Positions 1 through 7,352 of a DNA stretch of 22,976 nt are shown piece after piece; the first letter of the stretch is position 1; each line of letters opens with the position of its first letter. A program made the position numbers and the translations under genes. The stretch is from assembly GCA_007128345.1 (NCBI GenBank), contig SKXS01000149.1, positions 1 through 22,976 on the forward strand, in the 5' to 3' direction. The notes below the pieces were generated by a model, which was given only the letters and a program-made list of their open reading frames with translations, had not been told where the DNA came from and did no database searches. This DNA comes from Spirochaetia bacterium. GTDB lineage: Bacteria > Spirochaetota > Spirochaetia > PWKH01.

Positions 1-1004
1 TGATTGAAGAAAAAGGTTTCCCTTACTGTTCCTGCATCGCTTGTTTTGGCGTTCCCGGCCAGGAGATACATCAGATTGGTGTTTTCAAGAAAGATCTTAT
101 CAGGTTTTTTTAAAGCTCCGATACCCCGGGCTTCTTTATAAAGCGAATTGATAACCTTGGCTTCGGTAAGATAATGAATATAGGTAATCAGGGTTTGCCT
201 GTTGATTCCGATTCTGTCACTCAGCCGGGAAATATTTGGTGCAAATGGCGCTGATTTGGATATGATGCTCAATAGCTGTTTGAGCTTTATAACATAACTG
301 ATATCGATATTCCGCATGATAGGGAGTTCCACTTCCATCAACATGATGATTGTCTCTTCTAACCGCATGGCGAAGGTTTCTTTCCCTTCAAGAAAGAAGG
401 GATAGTACCCTTGTTGAAGGTATTCCTGAAAGTATCGAAACGGTTTTATCTCTTTGACTATCTCTTCCGAGAGGTGAGAATGATGCTGTATGATTTTATC
501 AAATGTGAAGGGCTCAAACCGGCCGATACCCTGAATGTTCAGGTATTCGCGAAATGATAGTCCAGGAAGATGATAGATGACTGCTCTTCGACTTAGATCT
601 GCTCTTGCATCCTGAATTTCCAGAAGGGAGGAAGCAGTAAACACAATTTGTAATTCCGGATAGTCATCATACATGTTTTTTATTGTGCGGGACCAATCTG
701 GATATTTGTGGACTTCATCAAGATAGATCCTTTTCCCCCCAATCTTAACAAATCGATCAACCAGATCAATTAAGCTATGTTCTGAGAACCAAAGATCGTC
801 CAGACTGACATACATGATTTGGTCCAACTGATCATGGTAGGTTAGTTTGATATGCTGAAGCAAGAGGGTGGTTTTTCCTACACCTCGAGCTCCTTTGATT
901 CCTATAAGCCGAGCATCCCAGTGAATTGTTCCCATAGCGCTTCGGACAAAGTTGGTACTAATATTAAGTATTTTACGCCGAAACTTTTCTATCAATGAAT
1001 CCAT
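1..1004 (-). CDS. AAA+ ATPase, AAA_14 / DUF4143 type (3' end cut by window edge)
   Basis: The frame runs open to base 1, giving the first 334 residues. It begins MDSLIEKFRRKIL and has a Walker A motif GARGVGKTT near residues 39-47 and a Walker B IYLDEVHK near residue 95, followed by a sensor-like stretch IVFTASS and a helical half with SRLSDRIGINRQTLITYI, a winged-helix-like segment. The last residues (GTVRETFFFN) resemble the GT-hRETFF-N motif of DUF4143. This family is widespread and often horizontally moved; its cellular role is not established, and a self-contained toxin-like or defence-like role is only speculation. The start at 1004 is the first ATG before the conserved N-terminus; no Shine-Dalgarno site is visible. 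Two direct repeats lie 29-79 bp upstream. About 50-100 C-terminal residues are probably missing from the window. Confidence 0.85.
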   Translation of the reverse strand, partial: MDSLIEKFRRKILNISTNFVRSAMGTIHWDARLIGIKGARGVGKTTLLLQHIKLTYHDQLDQIMYVSLDDLWFSEHSLIDLVDRFVKIGGKRIYLDEVHKYPDWSRTIKNMYDDYPELQIVFTASSLLEIQDARADLSRRAVIYHLPGLSFREYLNIQGIGRFEPFTFDKIIQHHSHLSEEIVKEIKPFRYFQEYLQQGYYPFFLEGKETFAMRLEETIIMLMEVELPIMRNIDISYVIKLKQLLSIISKSAPFAPNISRLSDRIGINRQTLITYIHYLTEAKVINSLYKEARGIGALKKPDKIFLENTNLMYLLAGNAKTSDAGTVRETFFFN

Positions 1005-1032
1005 AGGTCAGTCTATCAAAAAATGACATTTT

Positions 1033-1083
1033 TGTACACTCTGATAAGCAATATATTAATTTTATGTTTACTCTGGTAAGCAA
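1033..1083 (-). promoter_or_regulatory. Two 19-bp direct repeats, operator-like, upstream of the ATPase
   Basis: Plus-strand copies are TGTACACTCTGATAAGCAA (1033-1051) and TGTTTACTCTGGTAAGCAA (1065-1083): 16 of 19 bases match and their starts are 32 bp apart, about three helical turns. Between them on the minus strand lies a TATATT that could be a -10 box, so the copies would flank or overlap the ATPase promoter. A dimeric regulator binding one face of the helix, possibly the ATPase product itself, is an inference. Confidence 0.55.
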
Positions 1084-1202
1084 AATAAAAGATATCTTTG
1101 CATATGTGCAGTAGGAAATATGGGGGTTCACCTTCCGTATTACCTCATAAATTGGATCATCCAATATCCCCATAACTTTCCTTATTGTTAATGGCGTTAA
1201 AT

Positions 1203-1208
1203 ATTAAA
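1203..1208. repeat. Target-site duplication ATTAAA, left copy
   Basis: ATTAAA directly abuts the left inverted repeat; the identical six bases directly abut the right inverted repeat at 2963-2968. Confidence 0.75.
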
Positions 1209-1233
1209 CTGTAACTTTTCACGCTTAGGGTGC
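1209..1233 (+). repeat. IS terminal inverted repeat, left
   Basis: The sequence begins CTGTAACTTTTC and continues to TTAGGGTGC. The reverse complement of the right end begins with the same CTGTAACTTTTC and has TTAGGGCGC, so the ends match with one base indel and a few mismatches. Confidence 0.88.
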
Positions 1234-2805
1234 TGAATGTCTGGAAAGATTCACAAGCTCGTCAACTGAATGTAATTTCAATCCCAGTTGCATACACAAC
1301 GAGTTCACTTTGTCAGTCACTTTCGCCGGATACCATGTACCATCTATTTTAGTAGCCTTAATCTTGCGTAATCCCTGAATGAGATCATCAAGCGAAATCT
1401 CCTGGGTCTTCCCAATAGCAGCAATGGAATCCATAGTTTCGATAGCCATGCTCATGCTCAGATGATTTAAAAACAACCAGCCTTCAAGCGAATAGTCATC
1501 CTGCATATAGCTGGCGTTGTAATCCAATGTACAGTCAAAGGTTTTAAAGAACTGCTCAACAGCCTGCCGCTGCTTGTAGATGCTGTATACCTGCTGAGAG
1601 TTGAGTTCATTGCGATTTGTTCTTATCGAGATCGTTCCCATCTCAGTTTTTGCAGCAAGTACATCGGTTAGTTCTAGCGGTACCAATGCATCCAGTTGCC
1701 CATCTGTAAGCCTGCCGTTCCCTTTTTTTCTACGAGCTAATTCCTTCTCCCGCTTTACGCTCAGAGCACTATTTTTTCGTTCATGACGGGTCAGCAGATC
1801 GGCACTCTCTTTTGCCAGAAGATATGGATCAAAAAACAGATGCACGGTATACCTGCCGCAATCTATCCGCTGAGCAAAAATTGATCTTCCATGATAGGTA
1901 AATCCCAGCTCATAATCAAATTGAGAACGGGGAACCTTTCCTTTCACCTCACAGTTGCCTCTCTTTAAGGGGATGAGGTACTTCATATTCCTTTCAACGA
2001 TGAGATCAAAGTTATCACTGCTGCCAAACCCCTTATCGGCAACAAGTGTGCAGTGTTCTTCTGTACGGCCAGACTCTTTCAGAAGATCGGAGATTGCCGT
2101 GACATCGGTAATGCTTCCGGGATACTGTTTGTAATATTCAGGATAGCCAACCCCCTCTCCAAGAGAAAACATATAGAGCAGATTGATCTGCGGCTTGTAG
2201 CGACATTTCGAATCATAGCCTACCTCTGCAGCATCAAGATAGCGAGATGATGAAAGCAGCCGATGACCATCAACGAGCATGAAACGATCTGCTTCCCGAT
2301 CAAAGGAGAGCAGATAGGTTTTAATGCGTTTCCGGTCTTTCCCTAATCGTTTCAGCAGTCTTGAGATACTTGCGGGAGAGAGCGCCAAGTCTGGCCAGAT
2401 TGCTGAGAGAATACTGGTTTGATAATGGCCATTGCATCGTTTAAGTGCCCGATCCTGGATAAGGCGTAGTACAGCAATGGTAAACATCTCTCTCCAAATA
2501 TCAGGAAAAACCTCCTGCAGGCGTTGACGGATAAGCGATCCCTGTTCGTAGAAGTAGTGAGACGCGCCAAGTTCCACCACCTCAATATCATGCAAGGTAC
2601 CAGCTTTAATCTTCTTGGGAACGAAGCCGTCTTCGGTAATAGTACCGATCATCTTACCAGATGTCTTCGTAGATTTTTTGGTGACAGGATCATACGAAGT
2701 AGCGCGTTCATAGAGGTACCATCTCCCGTTAATATGCTTGATCTCTGTGTTCTTTGGTTTTGAGAAATTCTTGACGTAGTCAGGCCGTTCATACTTGGGT
2801 TTCAC
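1225..2805 (-). CDS. IS1634/IS4-like DDE transposase, 526 aa
   Basis: This enzyme would cut and rejoin the ends of the surrounding insertion sequence. The RNase H-like core is recognisable: first Asp in FMLVDGHR (D179), second in VADKGFG (D257), and the third acidic residue in the IS4-type YREK block Y410-KQ-R413-QAV-E417. The usual Lys seven residues after the Glu is Asp here, with a Lys at +4 instead. A long insertion between the second Asp and the Glu is typical of the family. The start is GTG at 2805 with a GGAGG site four bases away. The coding region ends 17 bp inside the left terminus, actually overlapping the left inverted repeat. The frame is uninterrupted, so the protein may be active. 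Confidence 0.93.
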   Translation of the reverse strand: MKPKYERPDYVKNFSKPKNTEIKHINGRWYLYERATSYDPVTKKSTKTSGKMIGTITEDGFVPKKIKAGTLHDIEVVELGASHYFYEQGSLIRQRLQEVFPDIWREMFTIAVLRLIQDRALKRCNGHYQTSILSAIWPDLALSPASISRLLKRLGKDRKRIKTYLLSFDREADRFMLVDGHRLLSSSRYLDAAEVGYDSKCRYKPQINLLYMFSLGEGVGYPEYYKQYPGSITDVTAISDLLKESGRTEEHCTLVADKGFGSSDNFDLIVERNMKYLIPLKRGNCEVKGKVPRSQFDYELGFTYHGRSIFAQRIDCGRYTVHLFFDPYLLAKESADLLTRHERKNSALSVKREKELARRKKGNGRLTDGQLDALVPLELTDVLAAKTEMGTISIRTNRNELNSQQVYSIYKQRQAVEQFFKTFDCTLDYNASYMQDDYSLEGWLFLNHLSMSMAIETMDSIAAIGKTQEISLDDLIQGLRKIKATKIDGTWYPAKVTDKVNSLCMQLGLKLHSVDELVNLSRHSAP

Positions 2806-2808
2806 GCT

Positions 2809-2867
2809 TCCTCCAGCAACCTACTATAGGTTGCTGTTAGTATAGCAGAGAGTACCCAATATGGCAA
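2809..2867 (-). promoter_or_regulatory. Transposase promoter and RBS-abutting hairpin
   Basis: On the minus strand a -35 TTGCCA (2862-2867), a 17-bp spacer and a -10 TATACT (2839-2844) predict a start near 2832. Just there is a perfect 9-bp stem, CAGCAACCT / AGGTTGCTG with a 5-nt loop (2814-2836), whose 3' arm touches the GGAGG site (2810-2814). Transcripts entering from outside would carry the whole hairpin; those from the internal promoter would start inside its 5' arm. Confidence 0.65.
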
Positions 2868-2938
2868 GCAAAATAATCACTAATTACTTAATTTACAGAT
2901 ATTTGTTCAGTAAGCTGCTGGAAGTATAGAAAAGCTCT

Positions 2939-2962
2939 GCGCCCTAAAGCGAAAAGTTACAG
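2939..2962 (-). repeat. IS terminal inverted repeat, right
   Basis: Read on the minus strand it starts CTGTAACTTTTCGC and ends TTAGGGCGC, matching the left end. It is the transposase-upstream end of the element. Confidence 0.88.
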
Positions 2963-2968
2963 ATTAAA
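2963..2968. repeat. Target-site duplication ATTAAA, right copy
   Basis: Second copy of the 6-bp direct repeat flanking the element. An A+T-rich target makes chance matching possible, but the exact abutment to both inverted repeats argues for a true duplication. Confidence 0.75.
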
Positions 2969-3022
2969 TAATTATTTGATAGATTATTACAGCAACAGTA
3001 TTGGCTTGAGGAGGTAACCATA

Positions 3023-6000
3023 TTGCAGTTTCATTGGAATAGAATAGTATCCTCGCATCTCATTTCATTATTTCGTAGAGTAAAATGTTCCCTCAATAAC
3101 ATAATTTTGGTTTTTTTTTCAGTATCTGTGATATTCATGGGCACATCTTGTTATACATTTTCTCTGAAGGAATCAGATATACCGGAAACGGGATCAATAC
3201 GAGGAACAGCCCGTTTCTCCCTGGGGGATGACCACAGCGGTATTTTCATCAGCTGGCAGCAAATCGATGAAGAATCACACCAAGCAGCAGCCTCCAGTAC
3301 GGAGAGCACGGTAACAGACAGCCAGGGAAATTATCTCATAGACAGTCTCAATCCTGGCCTCTACTCTCTGTACGCTGTTTCGCCAATTTCTGCTGAAGAC
3401 TCCATAAGTCGAGTGATAGAGGTGATAGCCGGTCAGACGACCACAGTTGAGCCCATGGCCTTGACTGCTCTTGGATCACTCACTGGGAAAATCAGCTTTG
3501 ACGAAAACCAGCCGGCAGGTATTCATAGCCAGCTGACAGTCTATATTCCTGACACTCGCTTTTCATCGCAAATCGCTGCTGACGGTTCATTCAAGCTCTC
3601 AGGCATTCCTGCGTATTCCTCCTATACGTTATTTGTCCGCTGGGGAAGCCGTGTTCGAATGCTCATGGAAGATATTGATGTCGTACCTGGAAAGCAGTCC
3701 CTGGAGACACCGCTGGTACTACCTCCTTTAGGTAGTACTACAATCGACCTCATTGTGCCGAATGATTTTCTCCAGCCCGACAGCCAGGAAACCCACAAGG
3801 CTGTAGTATATTACTACCGTAATCAGGAATATGTTGTCATTGAAGAAACAGATATTCACTTCGATATAACCGGCAGCTCAGCTGAAAGCTCCTTCACCAT
3901 CTTCCATCAGACATGGAGCGATACGGCTGCTGCCATATGCCTCCATACAACCTTCAATGATACTCCATCAGAACCAGACAGAGTTGTTTTCCTAGGAGCC
4001 TTTTCAACTCTAGATACCCATACAGAGACAATACAGCTGATTAACCTCTCAGGAACTATACCGAAAATCCAAAGTTCCATGGTTACTCAGAATCTATTCA
4101 TGGAATTACGGTTCGACAATTCACCCTGGAAGCAATACAGTCAGGTAAATCTCAGCAGTTCTTCAGACCTGGATTCACCGTCCTACACCCTATGGGCTAA
4201 AAAAAATACACCGTTGAGCATATATACCCGTACCGGAGTTGATACAGATCAACCTTCTCCAGCTAATACTGTATGGAAGGAATCTTTGGGGCATCCCTTG
4301 CTGATCCAGCAAAGCCAACGGTATTTTTCCAGTCAGACAATCCAGCCGCTGCCTACCGGAGATATGACGGTCCTAGTTGTCTGGGATCCCTATGATTACT
4401 CGCCCTCTTTCGGACATGGCCCCAACGGATTTGTCACTATTCGGGATCAGGTGAAGAACGTATTGACCTATGGGGGTATCCAGTTTGAGGATACCCGCAT
4501 TGATCAGCTGTCCTTGCTGAATTTAGAGCGGTATTCAGCACTGGTCTTTGCTACTGAAACGGTTTGGAAAATTTCCTCCCAGACAGCACAAGGTATTGAG
4601 CAGCGTGTAACAGACGGAATGGGAATTGTCTTTGCATGCCGGGGTTTCTCTGAGAATTTAGCTCATCTTAAAGCTGTCTCCAGCATGGAGTGGCCTTCAG
4701 TAAATGAGTCTACCAGCACTATAGAATTCACCTCCCACTGGATCCCGGGGTTGGCAGGACTAAGAATACCCGAGAGTGCTTCCCGTTACTCATTCATGGA
4801 AGTTGATTTTGCTCTAAATCTTCACCCGGATGCAGGGACAGTGCACAAACTTACACAACGTGGGGTTAAACCTCCAATAGCATGGAGGCTTTCCTTCGGG
4901 CAAGGCAGGGTGTTCTACTGGAACAGTGATCTTACCAAATATGCGCCCTATAGGGGTCTTCTGCTTCACAGCATATTGGATGTGCTTCCCATAGGGTTAG
5001 CCAGGATTGCCAATGCAGGAATATTTCATATCGATGATTATCCCAGACCGGTGTATCAAGCTTATTTAGAACCGGTATATGAGGAATACTCATTGGCCGA
5101 TGATGAATTCTACCGAAGTGTAATGATTCCTGACCTGCTTGATATTGCCTCCCAACGGGGAATGGAATACCTGTTTGCCATTCCATTCAACTACAATACC
5201 CATGTTGCTCCTGAGTCGGGGGGGGAATGGAGTTTCAGTGAATGGGAGAGAACTGTCCTGGAGAATGGTGAACTATTCGGGGTAAGCGAAGCAGTAAAAC
5301 TACGTTTTGCTGGTCACGAACTGTCCCTACATGGATATAACCACCGTTCCCTGCTTGGCGACCAGGAAAACTGGGATGATCCTAACCATTGGATAGCAGG
5401 GGGCGCAAAGGTGAGCACCATGAGAAGATCAGTGGAAGCTGCCCGAAACCGTTGGCTGAGTGACGGACTTGGTCCTCTCCCGGTGACTTATGTTGCTCCC
5501 AATAATAAAATTGATGCCGCCGGACTCCAAGTGCTCTCCCAAGCCTTTCCTGAAATAAGGATTTTTTCAGGAAATATTACCGTACCCTTTGAACTAGGCG
5601 GACGAATAGATTTTGGTCCTGATCCGGTTAATTCTCATTTTTATTCCCTGCCCCGGTGGACCAGCGGTTTCTATGATCGTCCGCAGACACGGCTTCATGC
5701 CCTGTCACAGCTGGCTTTAACCGGTGTATGGTCCCATTTCCTCCATCCCGACGATATTTATGATATCCCACCAGAAGATGTTGTAATTGATGACCTCTAT
5801 GATGTCAGATCTACATGGTACCGCAATCCCCTTAGGCTGCCTTGGGGAGGTTCCGGTTCAAGCCATGCACATGGCTTGTACCATGAACTTCTGAATCTGC
5901 TGGACTGGAGCAATGAATATTTCCCCTGGCTACACTGGCTTTCAACAATCCAGGCTGTGGATCGAATTCAACGAACTCTGGAAACCCCAATTCATCTTGA

Positions 6001-6202
6001 ATTCCATCCTCTGGAGCAACGTCTGCTGGCAACAATTGAAGGAGAACCGGGATACTTCTGGCTCCGTATGTCTTCGAATAAGGAACTGGACATGGATACT
6101 CTCTACGGAGCCCAGGTTATTTGGTCCGGCGATTCCGATGGTGATTATCGGTATTATGTCCTCAAGGGAGTAACAAACACTATATCAGTGAAGTACAAAT
6201 AA
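3023..6202 (+). CDS. Large lipoprotein with carboxypeptidase-regulatory-like repeats and DUF2194-like deacetylase domain, 1059 aa
   Basis: The start is TTG at 3023, chosen because GAGGAGGT lies seven bases before it. A long basic N-terminus and hydrophobic segment lead to IFMGTSC with Cys43, a loose lipobox of the kind spirochaetes use. Two transthyretin-like carboxypeptidase-regulatory segments follow (about 55-155 and 155-235, e.g. TVTDSQGNYLIDSLNPG). The middle (about 450-640) looks like the alpha/beta part of DUF2194. The C-terminal part has FHIDDYP (D671, D672) and LHGYNH (H770-x3-H774), the metal-binding Asp and His pair expected of CE4-like polysaccharide deacetylases. Likely role: surface or periplasmic processing of an exopolysaccharide; substrate unknown. 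Monocistronic. More A+T-rich than genes downstream of 6600, and next to an IS, so possibly acquired. Confidence 0.72.
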   Translation: MQFHWNRIVSSHLISLFRRVKCSLNNIILVFFSVSVIFMGTSCYTFSLKESDIPETGSIRGTARFSLGDDHSGIFISWQQIDEESHQAAASSTESTVTDSQGNYLIDSLNPGLYSLYAVSPISAEDSISRVIEVIAGQTTTVEPMALTALGSLTGKISFDENQPAGIHSQLTVYIPDTRFSSQIAADGSFKLSGIPAYSSYTLFVRWGSRVRMLMEDIDVVPGKQSLETPLVLPPLGSTTIDLIVPNDFLQPDSQETHKAVVYYYRNQEYVVIEETDIHFDITGSSAESSFTIFHQTWSDTAAAICLHTTFNDTPSEPDRVVFLGAFSTLDTHTETIQLINLSGTIPKIQSSMVTQNLFMELRFDNSPWKQYSQVNLSSSSDLDSPSYTLWAKKNTPLSIYTRTGVDTDQPSPANTVWKESLGHPLLIQQSQRYFSSQTIQPLPTGDMTVLVVWDPYDYSPSFGHGPNGFVTIRDQVKNVLTYGGIQFEDTRIDQLSLLNLERYSALVFATETVWKISSQTAQGIEQRVTDGMGIVFACRGFSENLAHLKAVSSMEWPSVNESTSTIEFTSHWIPGLAGLRIPESASRYSFMEVDFALNLHPDAGTVHKLTQRGVKPPIAWRLSFGQGRVFYWNSDLTKYAPYRGLLLHSILDVLPIGLARIANAGIFHIDDYPRPVYQAYLEPVYEEYSLADDEFYRSVMIPDLLDIASQRGMEYLFAIPFNYNTHVAPESGGEWSFSEWERTVLENGELFGVSEAVKLRFAGHELSLHGYNHRSLLGDQENWDDPNHWIAGGAKVSTMRRSVEAARNRWLSDGLGPLPVTYVAPNNKIDAAGLQVLSQAFPEIRIFSGNITVPFELGGRIDFGPDPVNSHFYSLPRWTSGFYDRPQTRLHALSQLALTGVWSHFLHPDDIYDIPPEDVVIDDLYDVRSTWYRNPLRLPWGGSGSSHAHGLYHELLNLLDWSNEYFPWLHWLSTIQAVDRIQRTLETPIHLEFHPLEQRLLATIEGEPGYFWLRMSSNKELDMDTLYGAQVIWSGDSDGDYRYYVLKGVTNTISVKYK

Positions 6203-6228
6203 TTTTTTCGGAATCAAGAAGTTACTGA

Positions 6229-6274
6229 CTGGAAATTGAACATCGGGTGCACACAGCAGGAATTTCAGATTTTT
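6229..6274 (+). terminator. Possible terminator after the lipoprotein gene
   Basis: CTGGAAATT (6229-6237) pairs with AATTTCAG (6261-6268) with one bulged G, followed by ATTTTT. The 23-nt loop is large and the stem weak, so this is a tentative call, resting mainly on its position 27 bp after the stop codon. Confidence 0.35.
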
Positions 6275-6357
6275 GCCCAAGCCTGACCAAAGAAGACGTA
6301 TACGACACTCCTTCTCCGTGCTGTGTGAGATTTCATTTACGCCGGTTTTCCGGTAGT

Positions 6358-6386
6358 AAAATAAATAATTCATTCCTATGAATGAA
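6358..6386 (-). terminator. Possible terminator downstream of tRNA-Glu
   Basis: On the minus strand TTCATTC, a 4-nt loop and GAATGAA form a 7-bp stem followed by TTATTTATTTT. It lies 10 bp past the tRNA-Glu 3' end. The stem is A+T-rich, hence moderate confidence. Confidence 0.5.
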
Positions 6387-6396
6387 CACATAATAG

Positions 6397-6468
<72 letters not shown>

Positions 6469-6488
6469 ATATACACTGCAGAGCAGTT

Positions 6489-6561
6489 TGAGCCGCAAAG
6501 GATTCGAACCTTTGACCCACGCCTTAAAAGGGCGTTGCTCTACCTGCTGAGCTAGCGGCCC
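6489..6561 (-). tRNA. tRNA-Lys (anticodon TTT)
   Basis: Minus-strand cloverleaf: acceptor GGGCCGC / GCGGCTC, D arm TAGCTCAGCAGGTAGAGCA, anticodon stem ACGCC / GGCGT around CTTTTAA with anticodon TTT, T arm AAAGG-TTCGAAT-CCTTT, discriminator A. CCA is not encoded. A strong promoter lies just upstream and probably serves both tRNAs. Confidence 0.96.
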
Positions 6562-6575
6562 TAGGCAACGGGTGG

Positions 6576-6604
6576 AATATAGCAAAGGTTGCAAAAAGTG
6601 TCAA
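6576..6604 (-). promoter_or_regulatory. Promoter of the tRNA-Lys / tRNA-Glu pair
   Basis: Consensus -35 TTGACA (6599-6604), exact 17-bp spacer, and -10 TATATT (6576-6581), with a predicted start near 6569, eight bases before the mature tRNA-Lys. Confidence 0.85.
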
Positions 6605-6623
6605 GCGTTTACAACCGCTGGAT

Positions 6624-7076
6624 TCACCTGTCATGTTTGCGAATTTCATCCTGCACCATGGCGTCGCATTCTTCGTTCAATGCAACTCCCGCGTGACCTG
6701 GAACCCAAACCCACTTGGGCCTGATGGCATCATCAAGCTCCTTGAGGGTCTGCCAGTACTCCTTATTCTTGACTGGCTGTTTTGCAGAGGTCTTCCAGTT
6801 GTTCTTCACCCATTTCCGTATCCAGGAAGTTATTCCCTGCTGGACATACTGAGAGTCCGTATGGACCACCACGGGAACATTGCTCTCCAGTGAAAGTGAG
6901 CTGATGAACCGCAGCGCCTCAATAACCGCCTGGAGCTCCATACGGTTATTCGTGGTATCCCCGTCACCTCCCGAACCCCTGATCACCTCATTGCTGATGC
7001 AGGCTATGTAGGCCCATCCCCCAGGTCCCGGGTTTCCTGAGCATCCACCGTCCGTATAGATCTCTATCTGTTCCAT
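6624..7076 (-). CDS. rnhA: Ribonuclease HI, 150 aa
   Basis: Cytoplasmic endonuclease that cuts the RNA strand of RNA-DNA hybrids, removing R-loops and replication primers. The protein has the full catalytic set: D9 in IYTDGGCSGNPGPGG, E47 in NRMELQA, D74 in HTDSQYV and D138 near the end, plus the catalytic-loop His128 in VPGHAG and the basic handle region WIRKWVKNNWK. Length equals that of classic bacterial RNase HI. Longer starts upstream (TTG at 7112, ATG at 7088) are rejected because they fall inside a good promoter whose -10 box ends at 7084; the predicted transcript starts at 7077, one base before this ATG, so the mRNA is probably leaderless. Single gene, divergent from the B12 operon. 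Confidence 0.97.
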   Translation of the reverse strand: MEQIEIYTDGGCSGNPGPGGWAYIACISNEVIRGSGGDGDTTNNRMELQAVIEALRFISSLSLESNVPVVVHTDSQYVQQGITSWIRKWVKNNWKTSAKQPVKNKEYWQTLKELDDAIRPKWVWVPGHAGVALNEECDAMVQDEIRKHDR

Positions 7077-7083
7077 GAATTGA

Positions 7084-7112
7084 ATCATAGGTATATAGAA
7101 AAAACGGGTCAA
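7084..7112 (-). promoter_or_regulatory. rnhA promoter (predicted near-leaderless)
   Basis: Minus strand: -35 TTGACC (7107-7112), 17-bp spacer, -10 TATGAT (7084-7089). The predicted first base is 7077 and the ATG starts at 7076. No Shine-Dalgarno site lies between. Confidence 0.75.
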
Positions 7113-7124
7113 GGTCTCCTTGAC
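7108..7124. promoter_or_regulatory. 17-bp palindrome shared by two divergent -35 boxes
   Basis: GTCAAGG-TCT-CCTTGAC is a perfect 7-bp inverted repeat. Its left arm overlaps the rnhA -35 box (minus strand) and its right arm overlaps the -35 box of the B12 operon (plus strand). It may be an operator, or may simply arise from two TTGAC cores placed back to back. Confidence 0.5.
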
Positions 7125-7148
7125 AGGGGAGAGAGAATCATCTACATT
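7120..7148 (+). promoter_or_regulatory. Promoter of the riboswitch-controlled B12 operon
   Basis: Consensus -35 TTGACA (7120-7125), 17-bp spacer, -10 TACATT (7143-7148). The predicted start near 7155 leaves a few bases before the riboswitch aptamer. Confidence 0.72.
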
Positions 7149-7161
7149 TTTTATTGAGCAT

Positions 7162-7352
7162 CAGGTTCGGCATATGCCGATGAAAAGGGAAACGGGTGAA
7201 AAGCCCGTGCGGTCCCGCCACTGTAAAGGAAGAACGGTATGTCGGCATGGTCCCCCAAACCATGCCTGCACCACTGGATAGCCCTGCCTAGGGCTGCCGG
7301 GAAGGTTGCATACCATATGCTCCTGAGCCAGGAGACCTGCCTGCTGCGTACC
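7162..7352 (+). promoter_or_regulatory. Cobalamin (B12) riboswitch aptamer
   Basis: The conserved cobalamin-aptamer blocks appear in order: AAAAGGGAA at 7183, GGTGAAAAGCCCGTGCGG from 7195, GTCCCGCCACTG at 7213-7224 (containing the invariant GCCACTG), a variable hairpin GGCATGGT...ACCATGCC, CTGCCGGGAAGG at 7294-7305, and the B12 box GAGCCAGGAGACCTGCC from 7325. CAGGT near 7162 can close the outer stem with ACCTG near 7335. Adenosyl- or methylcobalamin binding would repress the transporter genes that follow. Boundaries are approximate by a few bases. Confidence 0.95.

Larger units (their letters stand above)
1209..2962 (-). mobile_element. Complete insertion sequence, IS1634/IS4-like, 1754 bp
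   Basis: The element is bounded by imperfect terminal inverted repeats of about 25 bp and flanked on both sides by ATTAAA, a 6-bp target-site duplication. Inside is one full-length transposase gene with its own promoter. Length, single DDE transposase and 5-6 bp duplication fit the IS1634 group of IS4-related elements. Intact ends, an open reading frame and identical flanking duplications suggest a fairly recent insertion. It sits between the ATPase and the lipoprotein gene and breaks neither. Confidence 0.9.

Noticed and set aside
973..1173. 66-codon minus-strand frame upstream of the ATPase (begins MGILDDPIYEVIRK)
   Set aside because: Only the first dozen residues look protein-like; the rest is low-complexity A+T-rich coding of the repeat region and it overlaps the ATPase start. 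It could be a decayed gene end, but there is no support beyond that.
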